Positions 6,659-15,121 of a stretch of DNA of 19,916 bases are shown here, one piece after another. Source of the stretch: GCA-002694895 sp964436345. Lineage in GTDB: Bacteria; Chloroflexota; Dehalococcoidia; Lucifugimonadales; GCA-002694895. How positions within the stretch are numbered: the first letter of the stretch is position 1; the number at the start of each line of letters is the position of its first letter. Position numbers and translations under genes: made by a program. Under the pieces are notes generated by a model that was not told the origin of the DNA, did not search any database, and worked only from the letters and a program-made list of their open reading frames with translations. The DNA is taken from positions 1 to 19,916 of the forward strand of contig CAYTCC010000021.1 of the NCBI GenBank assembly GCA_964436345.1, read 5' to 3'.

Positions 6659-6832
6659 TTAAATTTCTTCTCTTATTCTATAAACAGAATCTAATGGCAA
6701 GTTATTGTTTATAGATTTTTTCTTATCAGGTTTAGATTTAAAATTAAATAAACTTATAAAGATACCAAAACCACCTAAAAAGAAAGCTTTAATAAATGAA
6801 CGTCTTGAAATTTTATCATTATTTGTTTCCAT
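6659..6832 (-). CDS. 57-aa small protein with twin-arginine signal-like N-terminus
   Basis: ATG 6832 to TAA 6659 encodes 57 residues. The start is ISRRSFIKAFF (8-18), a very good match to the twin-arginine motif S/T-RR-x-F-L-K, followed by a hydrophobic stretch to about residue 31 (FLGGFGIFISLFNF) and a short, charged, mostly polar tail. It looks like a Tat-targeted or signal-anchored peptide with almost no mature domain, or a single-pass membrane protein with about 25 residues outside. AAAGGA lies about 6 nt before the ATG, a better site than most genes here have. It sits 16 bp after the ilvD stop and 29 bp before the SDR start, so it is probably translated from the same message. I do not recognise the family. 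It could be the remnant of a longer Tat-exported protein. Confidence 0.6.
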   Translation of the reverse strand: METNNDKISRRSFIKAFFLGGFGIFISLFNFKSKPDKKKSINNNLPLDSVYRIREEI

Positions 6833-6848
6833 CTTTTTCCTTTAACAA

Positions 6849-8525
6849 TTAATCTCCTGAAGTAACTGCACCTATACTAGCAGAAGAAACTAATTTAGCA
6901 TACTTCCTTAAGAAAGCATTTTTAACATTAACTTTTGGAGCTACCCAACCATTTTTTCTTTTGTTCAAATCTTCATCAGATATGTGAAGATTTAATTGTT
7001 TAGTGTCAGCATCCATGCTAACAATATCTCCGTTTTCCACAAAAGCTATTGGACCACCAACTGCTGCTTCTGGAGCCACATGCCCAATACTTGGTCCTCT
7101 TGTTGCTCCTGAAAATCTTCCATCAGTTATCAACATAGTAGAGTTACCTAAACCTGCTCCCATTATAGCTCCAGTCACTGCCAACATTTCCTGCATACCT
7201 GGGCCACCTTTTGGTCCCTCATATCTTATAATTACAACATCTCCATCTACTACATTTCCAGATGTAATCGCATTAAATGCTTCCCTTTCCCCATCATAAA
7301 CTTTAGCAGGGCCTTCATGCTGAATATGTTTAGTTCCAGCAACTTTAAATACCGCACCTTCAGGCGCTAAGTTTCCTTTCAAAATAATTAATCCACCCGT
7401 AGAGCTTTTAGGGGAGGTATGTGGATAAATTACTTTACTATCAGGCTTGGTTGTAAATTTAGATAAATTTTCAGCCATTGTTTCACCGGTGATTGTTAAT
7501 ACATCTCCATGTAAAAGTCCTGCATCCAATAATTCATTCAATATAACAGGAACTCCACCAGCTTTATCAACATCACTCATCACATATTTACCTCCAGGTC
7601 GTAAATCTGTAATATAAGGTGTTTTTTCACTTAATATATTAAAATCTTCAATATTAAGATCTACCTCAGCCTCATGCGCAATTGCCAACAAATGCAATAC
7701 TGCATTTGTTGATCCACCCATAGCAAGTACTGCTGTTATAGCATTCTCAAAGGCTTTCTTAGTCATTATATCTCTTGGATTTATATCATTTTTCATAAGA
7801 TTCATTAAATATTCACCGGATTGAACAGCTACCTCTTCATTTCTAGGATCAACTGCTGGTATAGAAGATGCACCTGGAATAGACATACCCATTGCTTCTA
7901 TAGCAGAAGACATTGTGTTTGCTGTAAACATTCCAGAACATGCCCCCTCTCCCGGGCAAGCCACTTTTTCCATATCAATCAATTCTTTTAATGGCAAATC
8001 ACCTCTAGAGTAAGCTCCAACTGCTTCAAACATATCTTGTATATTGATATCTTGCCCATTGTAATTTCCAGGTAATATAGCTCCCCCATAAACAAAAATA
8101 GATGGGACATTTAATCTTGCCATAGCCATCATAACTCCAGGCATATTTTTGTCACATGCAGCAACTGCTAAAAGACCATCTAAACTTTCTCCAAATACTA
8201 CTGCTTCAATAGAATCAGCAATTATTTCTCTTGTTACTAAAGATGCTTTCATACCTTCAGTTCCCATTGATATTCCATCACTAATTGTTATGGTTCCAAA
8301 CATCATTGGGACCATACCAGCATCCCGTACTCCAATTTTAGCTTTTTGTGCTATGCGATCTAGATGAACATTACAAGGTGTAACATCTGAAGCCAAATTT
8401 GCAATGCCTATCATAGGTTTATTCATATCTTCATCAGTAAGTCCAACTGCTCTTAACATTGACCTGGCAGGAGCTCTGTCATCTCCCTGTGTAACTACCT
8501 TACTTTTTTTATTTAGTGACGTCAT
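6849..8525 (-). CDS. ilvD: Dihydroxy-acid dehydratase
   Basis: The 558-aa protein matches IlvD/Edd dehydratases over its whole length. IlvD converts 2,3-dihydroxy-isovalerate and -methylvalerate to the 2-oxo acids in valine and isoleucine synthesis. The [2Fe-2S] ligands are C51 (VTPCN), C124 (ACDKNMPG) and C196 (GACSGMFTANTM). K126, next to C124, is the lysine that is carbamylated for Mg2+ binding in characterised members. The C-terminal DGRFSGATRGPSIGHVAPEA block includes the catalytic serine. Three cysteines in this arrangement favour a 2Fe-2S dihydroxy-acid dehydratase; a sugar-acid dehydratase of the same family is less likely. The ATG at 8525 follows an AGGTG site. rsmG ends 56 bp upstream, and TATAAT strings in that gap (8554-8565) may give ilvD its own promoter. 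No other ilv gene is in the window. Confidence 0.95.
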   Translation of the reverse strand: MTSLNKKSKVVTQGDDRAPARSMLRAVGLTDEDMNKPMIGIANLASDVTPCNVHLDRIAQKAKIGVRDAGMVPMMFGTITISDGISMGTEGMKASLVTREIIADSIEAVVFGESLDGLLAVAACDKNMPGVMMAMARLNVPSIFVYGGAILPGNYNGQDINIQDMFEAVGAYSRGDLPLKELIDMEKVACPGEGACSGMFTANTMSSAIEAMGMSIPGASSIPAVDPRNEEVAVQSGEYLMNLMKNDINPRDIMTKKAFENAITAVLAMGGSTNAVLHLLAIAHEAEVDLNIEDFNILSEKTPYITDLRPGGKYVMSDVDKAGGVPVILNELLDAGLLHGDVLTITGETMAENLSKFTTKPDSKVIYPHTSPKSSTGGLIILKGNLAPEGAVFKVAGTKHIQHEGPAKVYDGEREAFNAITSGNVVDGDVVIIRYEGPKGGPGMQEMLAVTGAIMGAGLGNSTMLITDGRFSGATRGPSIGHVAPEAAVGGPIAFVENGDIVSMDADTKQLNLHISDEDLNKRKNGWVAPKVNVKNAFLRKYAKLVSSASIGAVTSGD

Positions 8526-8581
8526 AATTCACCTATTTAAATTTAATATATTCATTATAATTATAAAAAATAATATTTCCA

Positions 8582-9313
8582 TTAAAACAACGGTTTTCTG
8601 AAAGGTTTATTATTACTTCTTGGATATTCAAAATCAATTTCTACATTTTTTTTAATAACTATAAGATTATGATTGCGTGATAATAATTCATTTGGTACTT
8701 CATATATTTCAATTAATTGTGCATCAAAATATTTTAACGTTTTGTTCATAGATTCAAACTCAGAGTTAGTTAAATTAGATTTATGGAATATACAATATCC
8801 TCCTACTTCTAGCAATGGCAAAGCAACTTCTATTAACGTGGATAATTTTGCAACCGCTCTTGATAATATTAAATTTTGTGTTTTTCTAAAATTTTCATCT
8901 TTACCTAAATTTTCTATACGATTATTTACAATTTCAATTCCGTTTAAATTTAGCAATTGAATTAATTGTTGCATAAAATTTACTTTCTTTATAACTGAAT
9001 CAACCAAAATAATATTAGCTTTAGAAATACAAATTCCAAGAGGAATTCCTGGAAACCCATTACCAGAACCAATATCTAAAATATTCTGATAATTTATATT
9101 ATATTTTTGTATAGGAAGGAATAAAGATAATGAATCTAAAACATGTAATGAAATAAAATCATCAAAATCTGTAATGCTAGTAAGATTATATTTCTTGTTT
9201 TCTTTGTTTAAAAATTCATAATATAAAATAAATTTACTTATTAAATGATTATCATATTCAATTGATAAAAAATCTAAACCTTGACTTAATTTTTCTGCTT
9301 TGATATCAAACAT
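8582..9313 (-). CDS. rsmG: 16S rRNA (guanine-527-N7)-methyltransferase RsmG (GidB)
   Basis: The 243-aa protein has the RsmG pattern: NLTS (43-46), HVLDS (57-61), S-adenosylmethionine motif I LDIGSGNGFPGIPLGI (79-94), acidic LVDS (103-106), SRAVAKL (151-157), and the basic C-terminal tail PRSNNKPFRKPLF. RsmG methylates N7 of G527 in the 530 loop of 16S rRNA; losing it gives low-level streptomycin resistance in other bacteria. The frame is open upstream to 9373, but that part overlaps dnaE and is not family-like. ATG 9313 (MFDIKAEKL) gives the standard length and starts 10 bp after the dnaE stop, so the genes are likely co-transcribed. No strong Shine-Dalgarno site is visible, which fits coupling to dnaE. 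Confidence 0.92.
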   Translation of the reverse strand: MFDIKAEKLSQGLDFLSIEYDNHLISKFILYYEFLNKENKKYNLTSITDFDDFISLHVLDSLSLFLPIQKYNINYQNILDIGSGNGFPGIPLGICISKANIILVDSVIKKVNFMQQLIQLLNLNGIEIVNNRIENLGKDENFRKTQNLILSRAVAKLSTLIEVALPLLEVGGYCIFHKSNLTNSEFESMNKTLKYFDAQLIEIYEVPNELLSRNHNLIVIKKNVEIDFEYPRSNNKPFRKPLF

Positions 9314-9323
9314 AAATTGAATA

Positions 9324-12300
9324 TTAATTATTTGGAAAAACAAAATCTGTGATATTTCTAATATCAATATCACAATAATCTTTCATCTCATTCTTGATAA
9401 TTTTTTCAATTTGAAAATTAGTATAAAAATCACTGTAAGTAATTAAACTCTTATCTTGGAATCTAATATATACAGGTGTGTTGCCTTTATTATTTTTAAT
9501 AATATCAATTAATTTTGCATATCTAGGATCATTGTCAACAATATTATTAATTGTAAAAACCAGACATTTATTATCCTTTTCTAAATTGTTAGATTGAGCA
9601 ACTCCATTACTCTGAAATCCGTTATTTTGAGGAATGTATTTTGTAGCATTATTAAAATAAATTGATAATTGATTATTTCTCATCCTTGCATATCCTTCAA
9701 TAATAACCAAATTAGTTTCATCCCAAAGATCCATTTGATTAAAATTTTGATTAAAACTTACTAATTCCAATTCGGAATCCAATAAATCTATCTGCGATTT
9801 AAAATAAGATTTAATTTGATTAGTTTTTTTATCAGTATAACTTAATTTATCAATAGATAAGGTCTGCCCTAAAATTTGAATATTGCTCATATCTGCAACT
9901 GATAAATCATTTATTTGTTCCAAAGTAGTTATATAGTCATCAGAAACTGATTTTATGATTTCTTCATTTTGGTGATTTATACTTAACTTTAATCCCAATA
10001 ATTCCAATTCCCATAATTGTTTATCTTTGGATTTAGTATTCATATTTGGATTTAAATTAATTTCAGTTTTTACTTTCTGATCCTCAGGTAGATATTCAAA
10101 CATTGAACTCTGATTATGTTTTTTTGCATTATTTGCATGTGATGAAACTGCGAGGAAATCATCAATTTTTTCTAATAATGCTGCCCTGTCTGCAAATTGA
10201 TCAAATGCCCCTACTTTAATAAGTGATTCTATGGTTTTGGAATTTAAAACAGATAAATCAATATTTTCAAAAATATGTTCTAGTGACGTAAATCCACCCA
10301 ATGATTCTCTTATTTCCACCAAACTTTCTGCAGCTTTGATCCCAACATTTTTTATAGCGGTCAATCCATACCTAATATATTTTTCTTTACCATTTTCGTA
10401 TAAAGAAAATTTACTTTTACTTTCATTGATGTCAGGAGGTAGTACTTCTATATTATTTAGTTTTGATTCTTTAACAAACATATTAATTCTTTCTGAATTA
10501 TTAATACTGGAATTCATAGATGTTATTAAGAATTCATCTAAATAATTTGCCTTTAAATATGCAGTAATGTATGAAATAAGTGCGTAACTCACACTGTGCG
10601 CTTTATTAAAAGCATAACCTGCAAATGGTTCTATTAATGCAAAAACTTTCGAAGCCAATTCTTCTTCATATCCATTATTTATACATCTGAAGATAAATTT
10701 ATTTTTTTCTTCCAACATTATTTCAGGAATTTTTTTACCCATAGATTTTCTTACAATGTCAGCTTCTCCCAATGAATAGCCTGCCATTTCTCTAAAGATA
10801 TAAAGTACTTGATCTTGGTAAACAATTACTCCATATGTTTCTTCTAAATTATTCTGAAGAACTTTATGGATATAGATCGGGATTTGGCCATGTTTCCCAT
10901 CGATAAATCTTGATATTTGTTCCATTGGTCCTGGTCGATATAAAGCTATCATCGCTGAAACATCACTCAAAGTAGTTGGTTTTAATTCTTGTATATATCT
11001 TTTCATTCCTGAACCTTCTAATTGAAAAACTCCCATTGTCTTTCCTTCTGAAAGTAAATCAAAAGTTTTATCATCTTCTAAATTTATAGTACTTATAGAA
11101 AGTTCTTGATCTCTATTACTTTTGATAGCTTCAAAACAATCAGCTATTATAGTCAAATTTGATAAACCTAAAAAATCCATCTTTAACAAACCTAATTTTG
11201 CTATAGGATCCATAGCATACTGAGTCATCAATATATCTGAGCTGTTTGATTTCGAAGATGTTTGCAAAGGGACAAATTCATTCAATGGGGATTCAGATAT
11301 TACAACAGCTGCAGCATGAGTGCTAACATGTCTTGTTAATCCTTCTATAGATCTTGAGGTATTCAATAATTTTTGATAATTAGGAATAAATGCCTGCATT
11401 TCTTTCGATTCTAAAGCTGTTTCTATAGTCATGTTAGGGCCAAAAGGTATAGCTTTTGCTATCGGATCTATTTCTGAATAATTCATTCCCATTACTCTGC
11501 CTGTATCTCTTATGGAACCTCTGGCTCCATATGTACCAAATGTAATTATTTGAGCTACATGTTCTATACCATATTTTTCAACAACATATTGTAAAACCAT
11601 TTCCCTTTTATTATCCTGAAAATCTAAATCCACATCCGGCATTTCTTTCCTTTCAAGATTTAAAAATCTTTCAAAAACCAAATTATATTCAAGAGGATCA
11701 ATCAAAGTAACACCCAGGCAATATAAAACTAAACTTGCTGCAGCGCTGCCTCTTACATTAAAAGTAATATTATTTTCAAGTGAATATTTAGCTATATCCC
11801 AGACAACTAAAAAATAATTCGCATAATTTGTTTGTCTAATAACATCTAACTCATATCTCATTCTTTCTTTATACACTTCAGAAGGATCATTGAATAACTT
11901 TTTAAAACCTAATGCACATTGCTTTTGCAAATATGTCCATGAATCACTACCGTCCTCTATATTAAAAACTGGAATTTTTGTCGTTTCCAGATCTAATTTT
12001 ATATCGCACATATCAGCTATTAACTGTGTATTTGAAATTGATTCTGGAATATCAGCAAACAAATCTGACATTTCCTGTGGGCTTTTCAAATAATAAGATT
12101 GATCATCAAATTTCATTCTATTTGTTGAATCGATTTGACTATTTGTCTGAATGCATAAACATACATCATGTGCATTATAATCAATTTGTTCTGTATAGTG
12201 AGAATCATTGGTTGCAACTAAAGGTATATTAGTTTCATTACTTAATTTAATAATATTTTGATTTATCAAATCTAAATTATCAACATTTTCATGCCTCATA

Positions 12301-12815
12301 ATCTCAAGAAAATAATCATCAAAAACAGATGAATACCATTCCGCCATTTTTTTTGCATCATCATAACTTTGATGAATGATAAGTCTTGCAATCTCTCCGC
12401 TGGGACAACCTGATAATAAAATTAAACCTTCTTTATACTCTTCCAATATTTTTTTATCAATTCGGGGTCTATAATAAAAACCTTCAGTATTACCTATGCT
12501 CAACAATTTAACTAAGTTTTTATAACCGATATTATTTTTTACAAGCACTGTTAAATGATATGGGCTTCTTTCTGTTTGATCTTTGATTTTGTAATCATTT
12601 ATTGCAACATAAATTTCGGATCCAATTATAGGTTTTATGCCTTCATTTAAACACTCAGTATATAAATCAATAGCACCATACATATTTCCATGATCAGTTA
12701 CTGCTAGAGCATTCATACCTTTAGATTTTGCGGATTTAACTAAATCTTTAATTCTACTAATACCATCAATAATGCTATATTCGGTATGTACGTGCAAATG
12801 TGTAAAAGAATTCAT
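9324..12815 (-). CDS. dnaE: DNA polymerase III alpha subunit
   Basis: This 1163-aa protein, close to the 1160 aa of E. coli, is the replicative C-family polymerase. The N-terminal PHP domain starts THLHVHTEYS (H8, H10) and keeps DHG (41-43), E67 and NDSHY (203-207), so metal binding looks possible. The polymerase motifs are RGSAAASLV (355-363), catalytic D396 and D398 in MPDVDLDFQ, and the third Asp, D547, in LLKMDFLG. A helix-hairpin-helix-like segment, IKNVGIKAAESL, lies in the last third. QSSMF at 902-906 fits the sliding-clamp-binding pentapeptide at the usual place (QADMF in E. coli). An OB-fold region follows. This is DnaE1-type, not PolC. ATG 12815 has no clear Shine-Dalgarno site. Upstream is the groEL terminator; downstream rsmG begins 10 bp after the stop. 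Confidence 0.97.
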   Translation of the reverse strand: MNSFTHLHVHTEYSIIDGISRIKDLVKSAKSKGMNALAVTDHGNMYGAIDLYTECLNEGIKPIIGSEIYVAINDYKIKDQTERSPYHLTVLVKNNIGYKNLVKLLSIGNTEGFYYRPRIDKKILEEYKEGLILLSGCPSGEIARLIIHQSYDDAKKMAEWYSSVFDDYFLEIMRHENVDNLDLINQNIIKLSNETNIPLVATNDSHYTEQIDYNAHDVCLCIQTNSQIDSTNRMKFDDQSYYLKSPQEMSDLFADIPESISNTQLIADMCDIKLDLETTKIPVFNIEDGSDSWTYLQKQCALGFKKLFNDPSEVYKERMRYELDVIRQTNYANYFLVVWDIAKYSLENNITFNVRGSAAASLVLYCLGVTLIDPLEYNLVFERFLNLERKEMPDVDLDFQDNKREMVLQYVVEKYGIEHVAQIITFGTYGARGSIRDTGRVMGMNYSEIDPIAKAIPFGPNMTIETALESKEMQAFIPNYQKLLNTSRSIEGLTRHVSTHAAAVVISESPLNEFVPLQTSSKSNSSDILMTQYAMDPIAKLGLLKMDFLGLSNLTIIADCFEAIKSNRDQELSISTINLEDDKTFDLLSEGKTMGVFQLEGSGMKRYIQELKPTTLSDVSAMIALYRPGPMEQISRFIDGKHGQIPIYIHKVLQNNLEETYGVIVYQDQVLYIFREMAGYSLGEADIVRKSMGKKIPEIMLEEKNKFIFRCINNGYEEELASKVFALIEPFAGYAFNKAHSVSYALISYITAYLKANYLDEFLITSMNSSINNSERINMFVKESKLNNIEVLPPDINESKSKFSLYENGKEKYIRYGLTAIKNVGIKAAESLVEIRESLGGFTSLEHIFENIDLSVLNSKTIESLIKVGAFDQFADRAALLEKIDDFLAVSSHANNAKKHNQSSMFEYLPEDQKVKTEINLNPNMNTKSKDKQLWELELLGLKLSINHQNEEIIKSVSDDYITTLEQINDLSVADMSNIQILGQTLSIDKLSYTDKKTNQIKSYFKSQIDLLDSELELVSFNQNFNQMDLWDETNLVIIEGYARMRNNQLSIYFNNATKYIPQNNGFQSNGVAQSNNLEKDNKCLVFTINNIVDNDPRYAKLIDIIKNNKGNTPVYIRFQDKSLITYSDFYTNFQIEKIIKNEMKDYCDIDIRNITDFVFPNN

Positions 12816-12880
12816 AAATATTAGCGATAATAGAAAATCTAATAATTAAAATGTTACACAAAATCTAAATTAAATAATAC

Positions 12881-12918
12881 AAAAAAAAAGGAGCATAAAT
12901 TATATGCTCCTTTTTTTT
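12881..12918 (-). terminator. Rho-independent terminator after groEL
   Basis: A perfect 8-bp stem, GGAGCATA (12890-12897) with TATGCTCC (12903-12910), surrounds a 5-nt loop. It has nine A's on the left (12881-12889) and eight T's on the right (12911-12918). Read on the minus strand, it lies 19 bp past the groEL stop and ends in a U-run, a typical intrinsic terminator. It separates the groESL operon from dnaE. The symmetry makes it bidirectional in principle, though no plus-strand gene enters it. Confidence 0.92.
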
Positions 12919-12936
12919 ATTTATTTTTATAAGTAT

Positions 12937-14559
12937 TTACATACCCATATCCGGCATTCCACCTCCCATAGGTGGCATAGGCGGAGTATCGTCTTTTATG
13001 TCAGTTATTAAAGCTTCAGTAGTAAGCACCATTGCACCAACACTGGCAGAATTTTCAATAGCTGCACGAGTAACTTTCGCAGGATCCATGATTCCTTTTT
13101 CAATCAGATCAACATATTCACCAGCTTCAGCATCATAACCTTTATTTCCTGTAGTCTTTAAAGAAGCTTCTAAAACAACTTCTCCAGAAACACCAGTATT
13201 TTCTGCTATAATTTTTATTGGCTCTTCTAAAGCTTTCGATAAAACTGCTACACCTGTAGCTTCTTCACCTTTTAACTTTAATTTACTTAAAGCCTGCTTA
13301 GCTCTGAGTAAAGATAATCCTCCACCAGGAACTATGCCTTCTTCTACGGCAGCTCGTGTTGCTGACAGAGCATCTTCTACTCTATTCTTTTTCTCTTTTA
13401 ATTCAATTTCAGTAGCAGCTCCAACTTTTATTATTGCAACTCCTCCTGATAATTTCGCTAATCGCTCTTGTAATTTTTCTCTGTCGAAATCAGAAGTTGT
13501 TTCTTCTATCTGTGCTTTGATTTGAGTAACTCTTGCACTTATAGCATTTTCTTCACCAGATCCATCGACGATAGTTGTCTCTTCTTTTGTTGATACAACT
13601 CTTCTTGCTCTTCCAAAATCTTCAGGAGTAACTGTATCCAATTTCCTTCCAACTTCTTCACTAATAACTGTTCCGCCAGTTAAAATGGCAATATCTTCTA
13701 ACATTGCTTTTCTTCTGTCGCCAAACCCAGGAGCTTTAACACCTAGGATTTGTAAAGTTCCTCTTAATCGGTTTACAACAAGAGTAGCTAGAGCTTCACC
13801 ATCAATATCTTCAGCAATTAAAACTACATTCTTAGTTATTTGAAGAATTTTTTCCAATGCTGGAAGAATATCATTAACTGCAGATATTTTTTTATCTGTT
13901 ATTAATATATGAGGATCTTCAATCGAAGATTCCATTCTATCCTGATTTGTTATGAAGTAAGGAGAAATATAACCTCTGTCAATTTGCATTCCTTCTACGA
14001 ATTCTTGCTCGTAACTTAAGCCTTTTGATTCCTCAACAGTTATAACTCCGTCTTTACCAACTTTTTCCATAACTTCAGCAATCAAATTACCCATTTCATC
14101 ATCATGTGCGGAAAGAGAAGCTACTTGCGCAATCTGATTCCTGCCTTCAACAGGTATAGACATACTACTTATTGATCCTCTTAAAGTATCAACTGCTTTT
14201 TCAATACCTCTTTTTAATGCCATAGGGTTAGCTCCAGCAGCAATATTCTTAAAACCTTCAGAAATTATTGCCTGAGCTAAAACTGTTGCTGTTGTTGTTC
14301 CATCTCCTGCAACATCATTTGTTTTACTGGCAGCTTCTTTAAGTAATTGTGCTCCCATATTCTCAAATTCATCTTCCAATTCAATTTCTTTAGCAATTGT
14401 AACCCCGTCACTACATACCTGAGGAGGTCCGAATTTTTTATCTAAAACTACATTCCTGCCTCTTGGGCCTAATGTAACCTTAACTGTGTTAGCAAGCTTG
14501 TCTATCCCAACTTTCATTGAGCCTCTTGCTTCTTCACTATAAGTTATTTTCTTAGCCAT
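12937..14559 (-). CDS. groEL: Chaperonin GroEL (Hsp60)
   Basis: The 540-aa group I chaperonin forms double-ring ATP-driven folding chambers in the cytosol. It keeps the ATP site GDGTTT (85-90, with D86 equal to E. coli D87), the apical RGYISPYF segment, the KAPGFGDRRKAMLEDIA block, and VPGGGLSLL in the equatorial domain. The C-terminus ends in a short Met/Gly/Pro-rich tail (PPMPPMGGGMPDMGM) like the flexible GGM tails of other GroELs. The ATG at 14559 is preceded by a strong AGAAGGTG site (14565-14572). It starts 24 bp after groES stops, so the pair is one operon. A hairpin terminator follows. A single GroEL gene is seen, paired with its co-chaperonin, so it is probably the main housekeeping copy. 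Confidence 0.98.
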   Translation of the reverse strand: MAKKITYSEEARGSMKVGIDKLANTVKVTLGPRGRNVVLDKKFGPPQVCSDGVTIAKEIELEDEFENMGAQLLKEAASKTNDVAGDGTTTATVLAQAIISEGFKNIAAGANPMALKRGIEKAVDTLRGSISSMSIPVEGRNQIAQVASLSAHDDEMGNLIAEVMEKVGKDGVITVEESKGLSYEQEFVEGMQIDRGYISPYFITNQDRMESSIEDPHILITDKKISAVNDILPALEKILQITKNVVLIAEDIDGEALATLVVNRLRGTLQILGVKAPGFGDRRKAMLEDIAILTGGTVISEEVGRKLDTVTPEDFGRARRVVSTKEETTIVDGSGEENAISARVTQIKAQIEETTSDFDREKLQERLAKLSGGVAIIKVGAATEIELKEKKNRVEDALSATRAAVEEGIVPGGGLSLLRAKQALSKLKLKGEEATGVAVLSKALEEPIKIIAENTGVSGEVVLEASLKTTGNKGYDAEAGEYVDLIEKGIMDPAKVTRAAIENSASVGAMVLTTEALITDIKDDTPPMPPMGGGMPDMGM

Positions 14560-14583
14560 TTTGTCACCTTCTTTACTAAAATT

Positions 14584-14886
14584 TTACTTTACAAATAATA
14601 TATCTTCGTCTCGTACTACTAAATATTCAATAGTACCAACTTTATATTCAGTGCCGGCATATTTTGAATACACAACTACATCTCCAACTGAAACTTCTGT
14701 AGGAATTCTTTTACCATCATCAGCAATTTTACCTGGCCCCACTGCTACAACTTTACCTTCCTGAGGTTTTTCTTTAGCAGTATCGGGAATATATATACCA
14801 CCAGCTGACATTTGTTCATTATCATCTATGGGTTCTATAACCACTCTATTACTTAAAGGCTTAAATTTAATTTCGTTACTAGCCAT
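14584..14886 (-). CDS. groES: Co-chaperonin GroES (Hsp10)
   Basis: The 100-aa protein forms the heptameric lid of the GroEL chamber. It shows the standard PLSNRVVIEP strand, a mobile loop around residues 22-34 with SAGGIYIP, the EGKVVAVGPG turn (43-52), and the C-terminal YLVVRDEDILFV. Its ATG has the best ribosome-binding site in the window, AAGGAG (14894-14899), consistent with high expression. It is first in the groESL operon, 24 bp before groEL. It diverges from valS across 235 bp. Confidence 0.98.
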   Translation of the reverse strand: MASNEIKFKPLSNRVVIEPIDDNEQMSAGGIYIPDTAKEKPQEGKVVAVGPGKIADDGKRIPTEVSVGDVVVYSKYAGTEYKVGTIEYLVVRDEDILFVK

Positions 14887-14944
14887 TATTTATCTCCTTT
14901 TATTTTTCACAAGAAAAATATATTTAATATATTAATGAGAAAAA

Positions 14945-14963
14945 CAGTTCTAACAAAAAACTG
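14945..14963. repeat. 5-9-5 inverted repeat at the groESL transcription start region
   Basis: CAGTT (14945-14949) and AACTG (14959-14963) form a perfect 5-bp inverted repeat with a 9-nt spacer, just downstream of the predicted -10 of groES. The 9-nt spacing recalls CIRCE, but the arms do not match TTAGCACTC, so I do not call it CIRCE. Short arms like these may be chance. Confidence 0.2.
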
Positions 14964-14970
14964 CCAAAAT

Positions 14971-14999
14971 ATTATAAAACAAATAAAGGAAATTATCAA
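14971..14999 (-). promoter_or_regulatory. Strong sigma-70-type promoter of groESL
   Basis: On the minus strand TTGATA (-35, 14994-14999) is separated by exactly 17 bp from TATAAT (-10, 14971-14976). Five of six -35 bases and all -10 bases match consensus. The start site would fall near 14964, leaving a leader of about 78 nt before groES. No CIRCE element is seen between this promoter and the gene. Confidence 0.7.
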
Positions 15000-15017
15000 A
15001 TTATAAATTGAGAATTA

Positions 15018-15046
15018 TTCTTAATGAATTTTTCTAATAATATAAT
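15018..15046 (+). promoter_or_regulatory. Putative promoter of valS
   Basis: A perfect TATAAT lies at 15041-15046, about 75 bp before the valS ATG. TTCTTA (15018-15023) is a modest -35 with a 17-bp spacer. The leader has no T-box signature such as the TGG-ACC antiterminator bulge, so tRNA-responsive control of valS is not apparent. Confidence 0.4.
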
Positions 15047-15121
15047 CTAGATTTAATTAGTATTATTAACTAATTATTAATATAATAAATTTTTCAGATA
15101 TCATACATGTCAATTTAATTA

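Noticed and set aside
6849..8525. Open frames on the plus strand inside ilvD, groEL and dnaE
   Set aside because: They are antisense to strongly conserved genes and show no family motifs or ribosome-binding sites.
9314..9373. Upstream extension of rsmG by 20 codons into dnaE
   Set aside because: The added residues are hydrophobic noise antisense-free within the dnaE 3' end. The Met at 9313 gives the standard RsmG start just after the dnaE stop.
14945..14963. CIRCE operator upstream of groES
   Set aside because: The spacer length matches, but the arms are only 5 bp and do not resemble TTAGCACTC/GAGTGCTAA.
15047..15121. T-box leader controlling valS
   Set aside because: The leader is short and AT-rich, with no T-box core, specifier stem or terminator hairpin.
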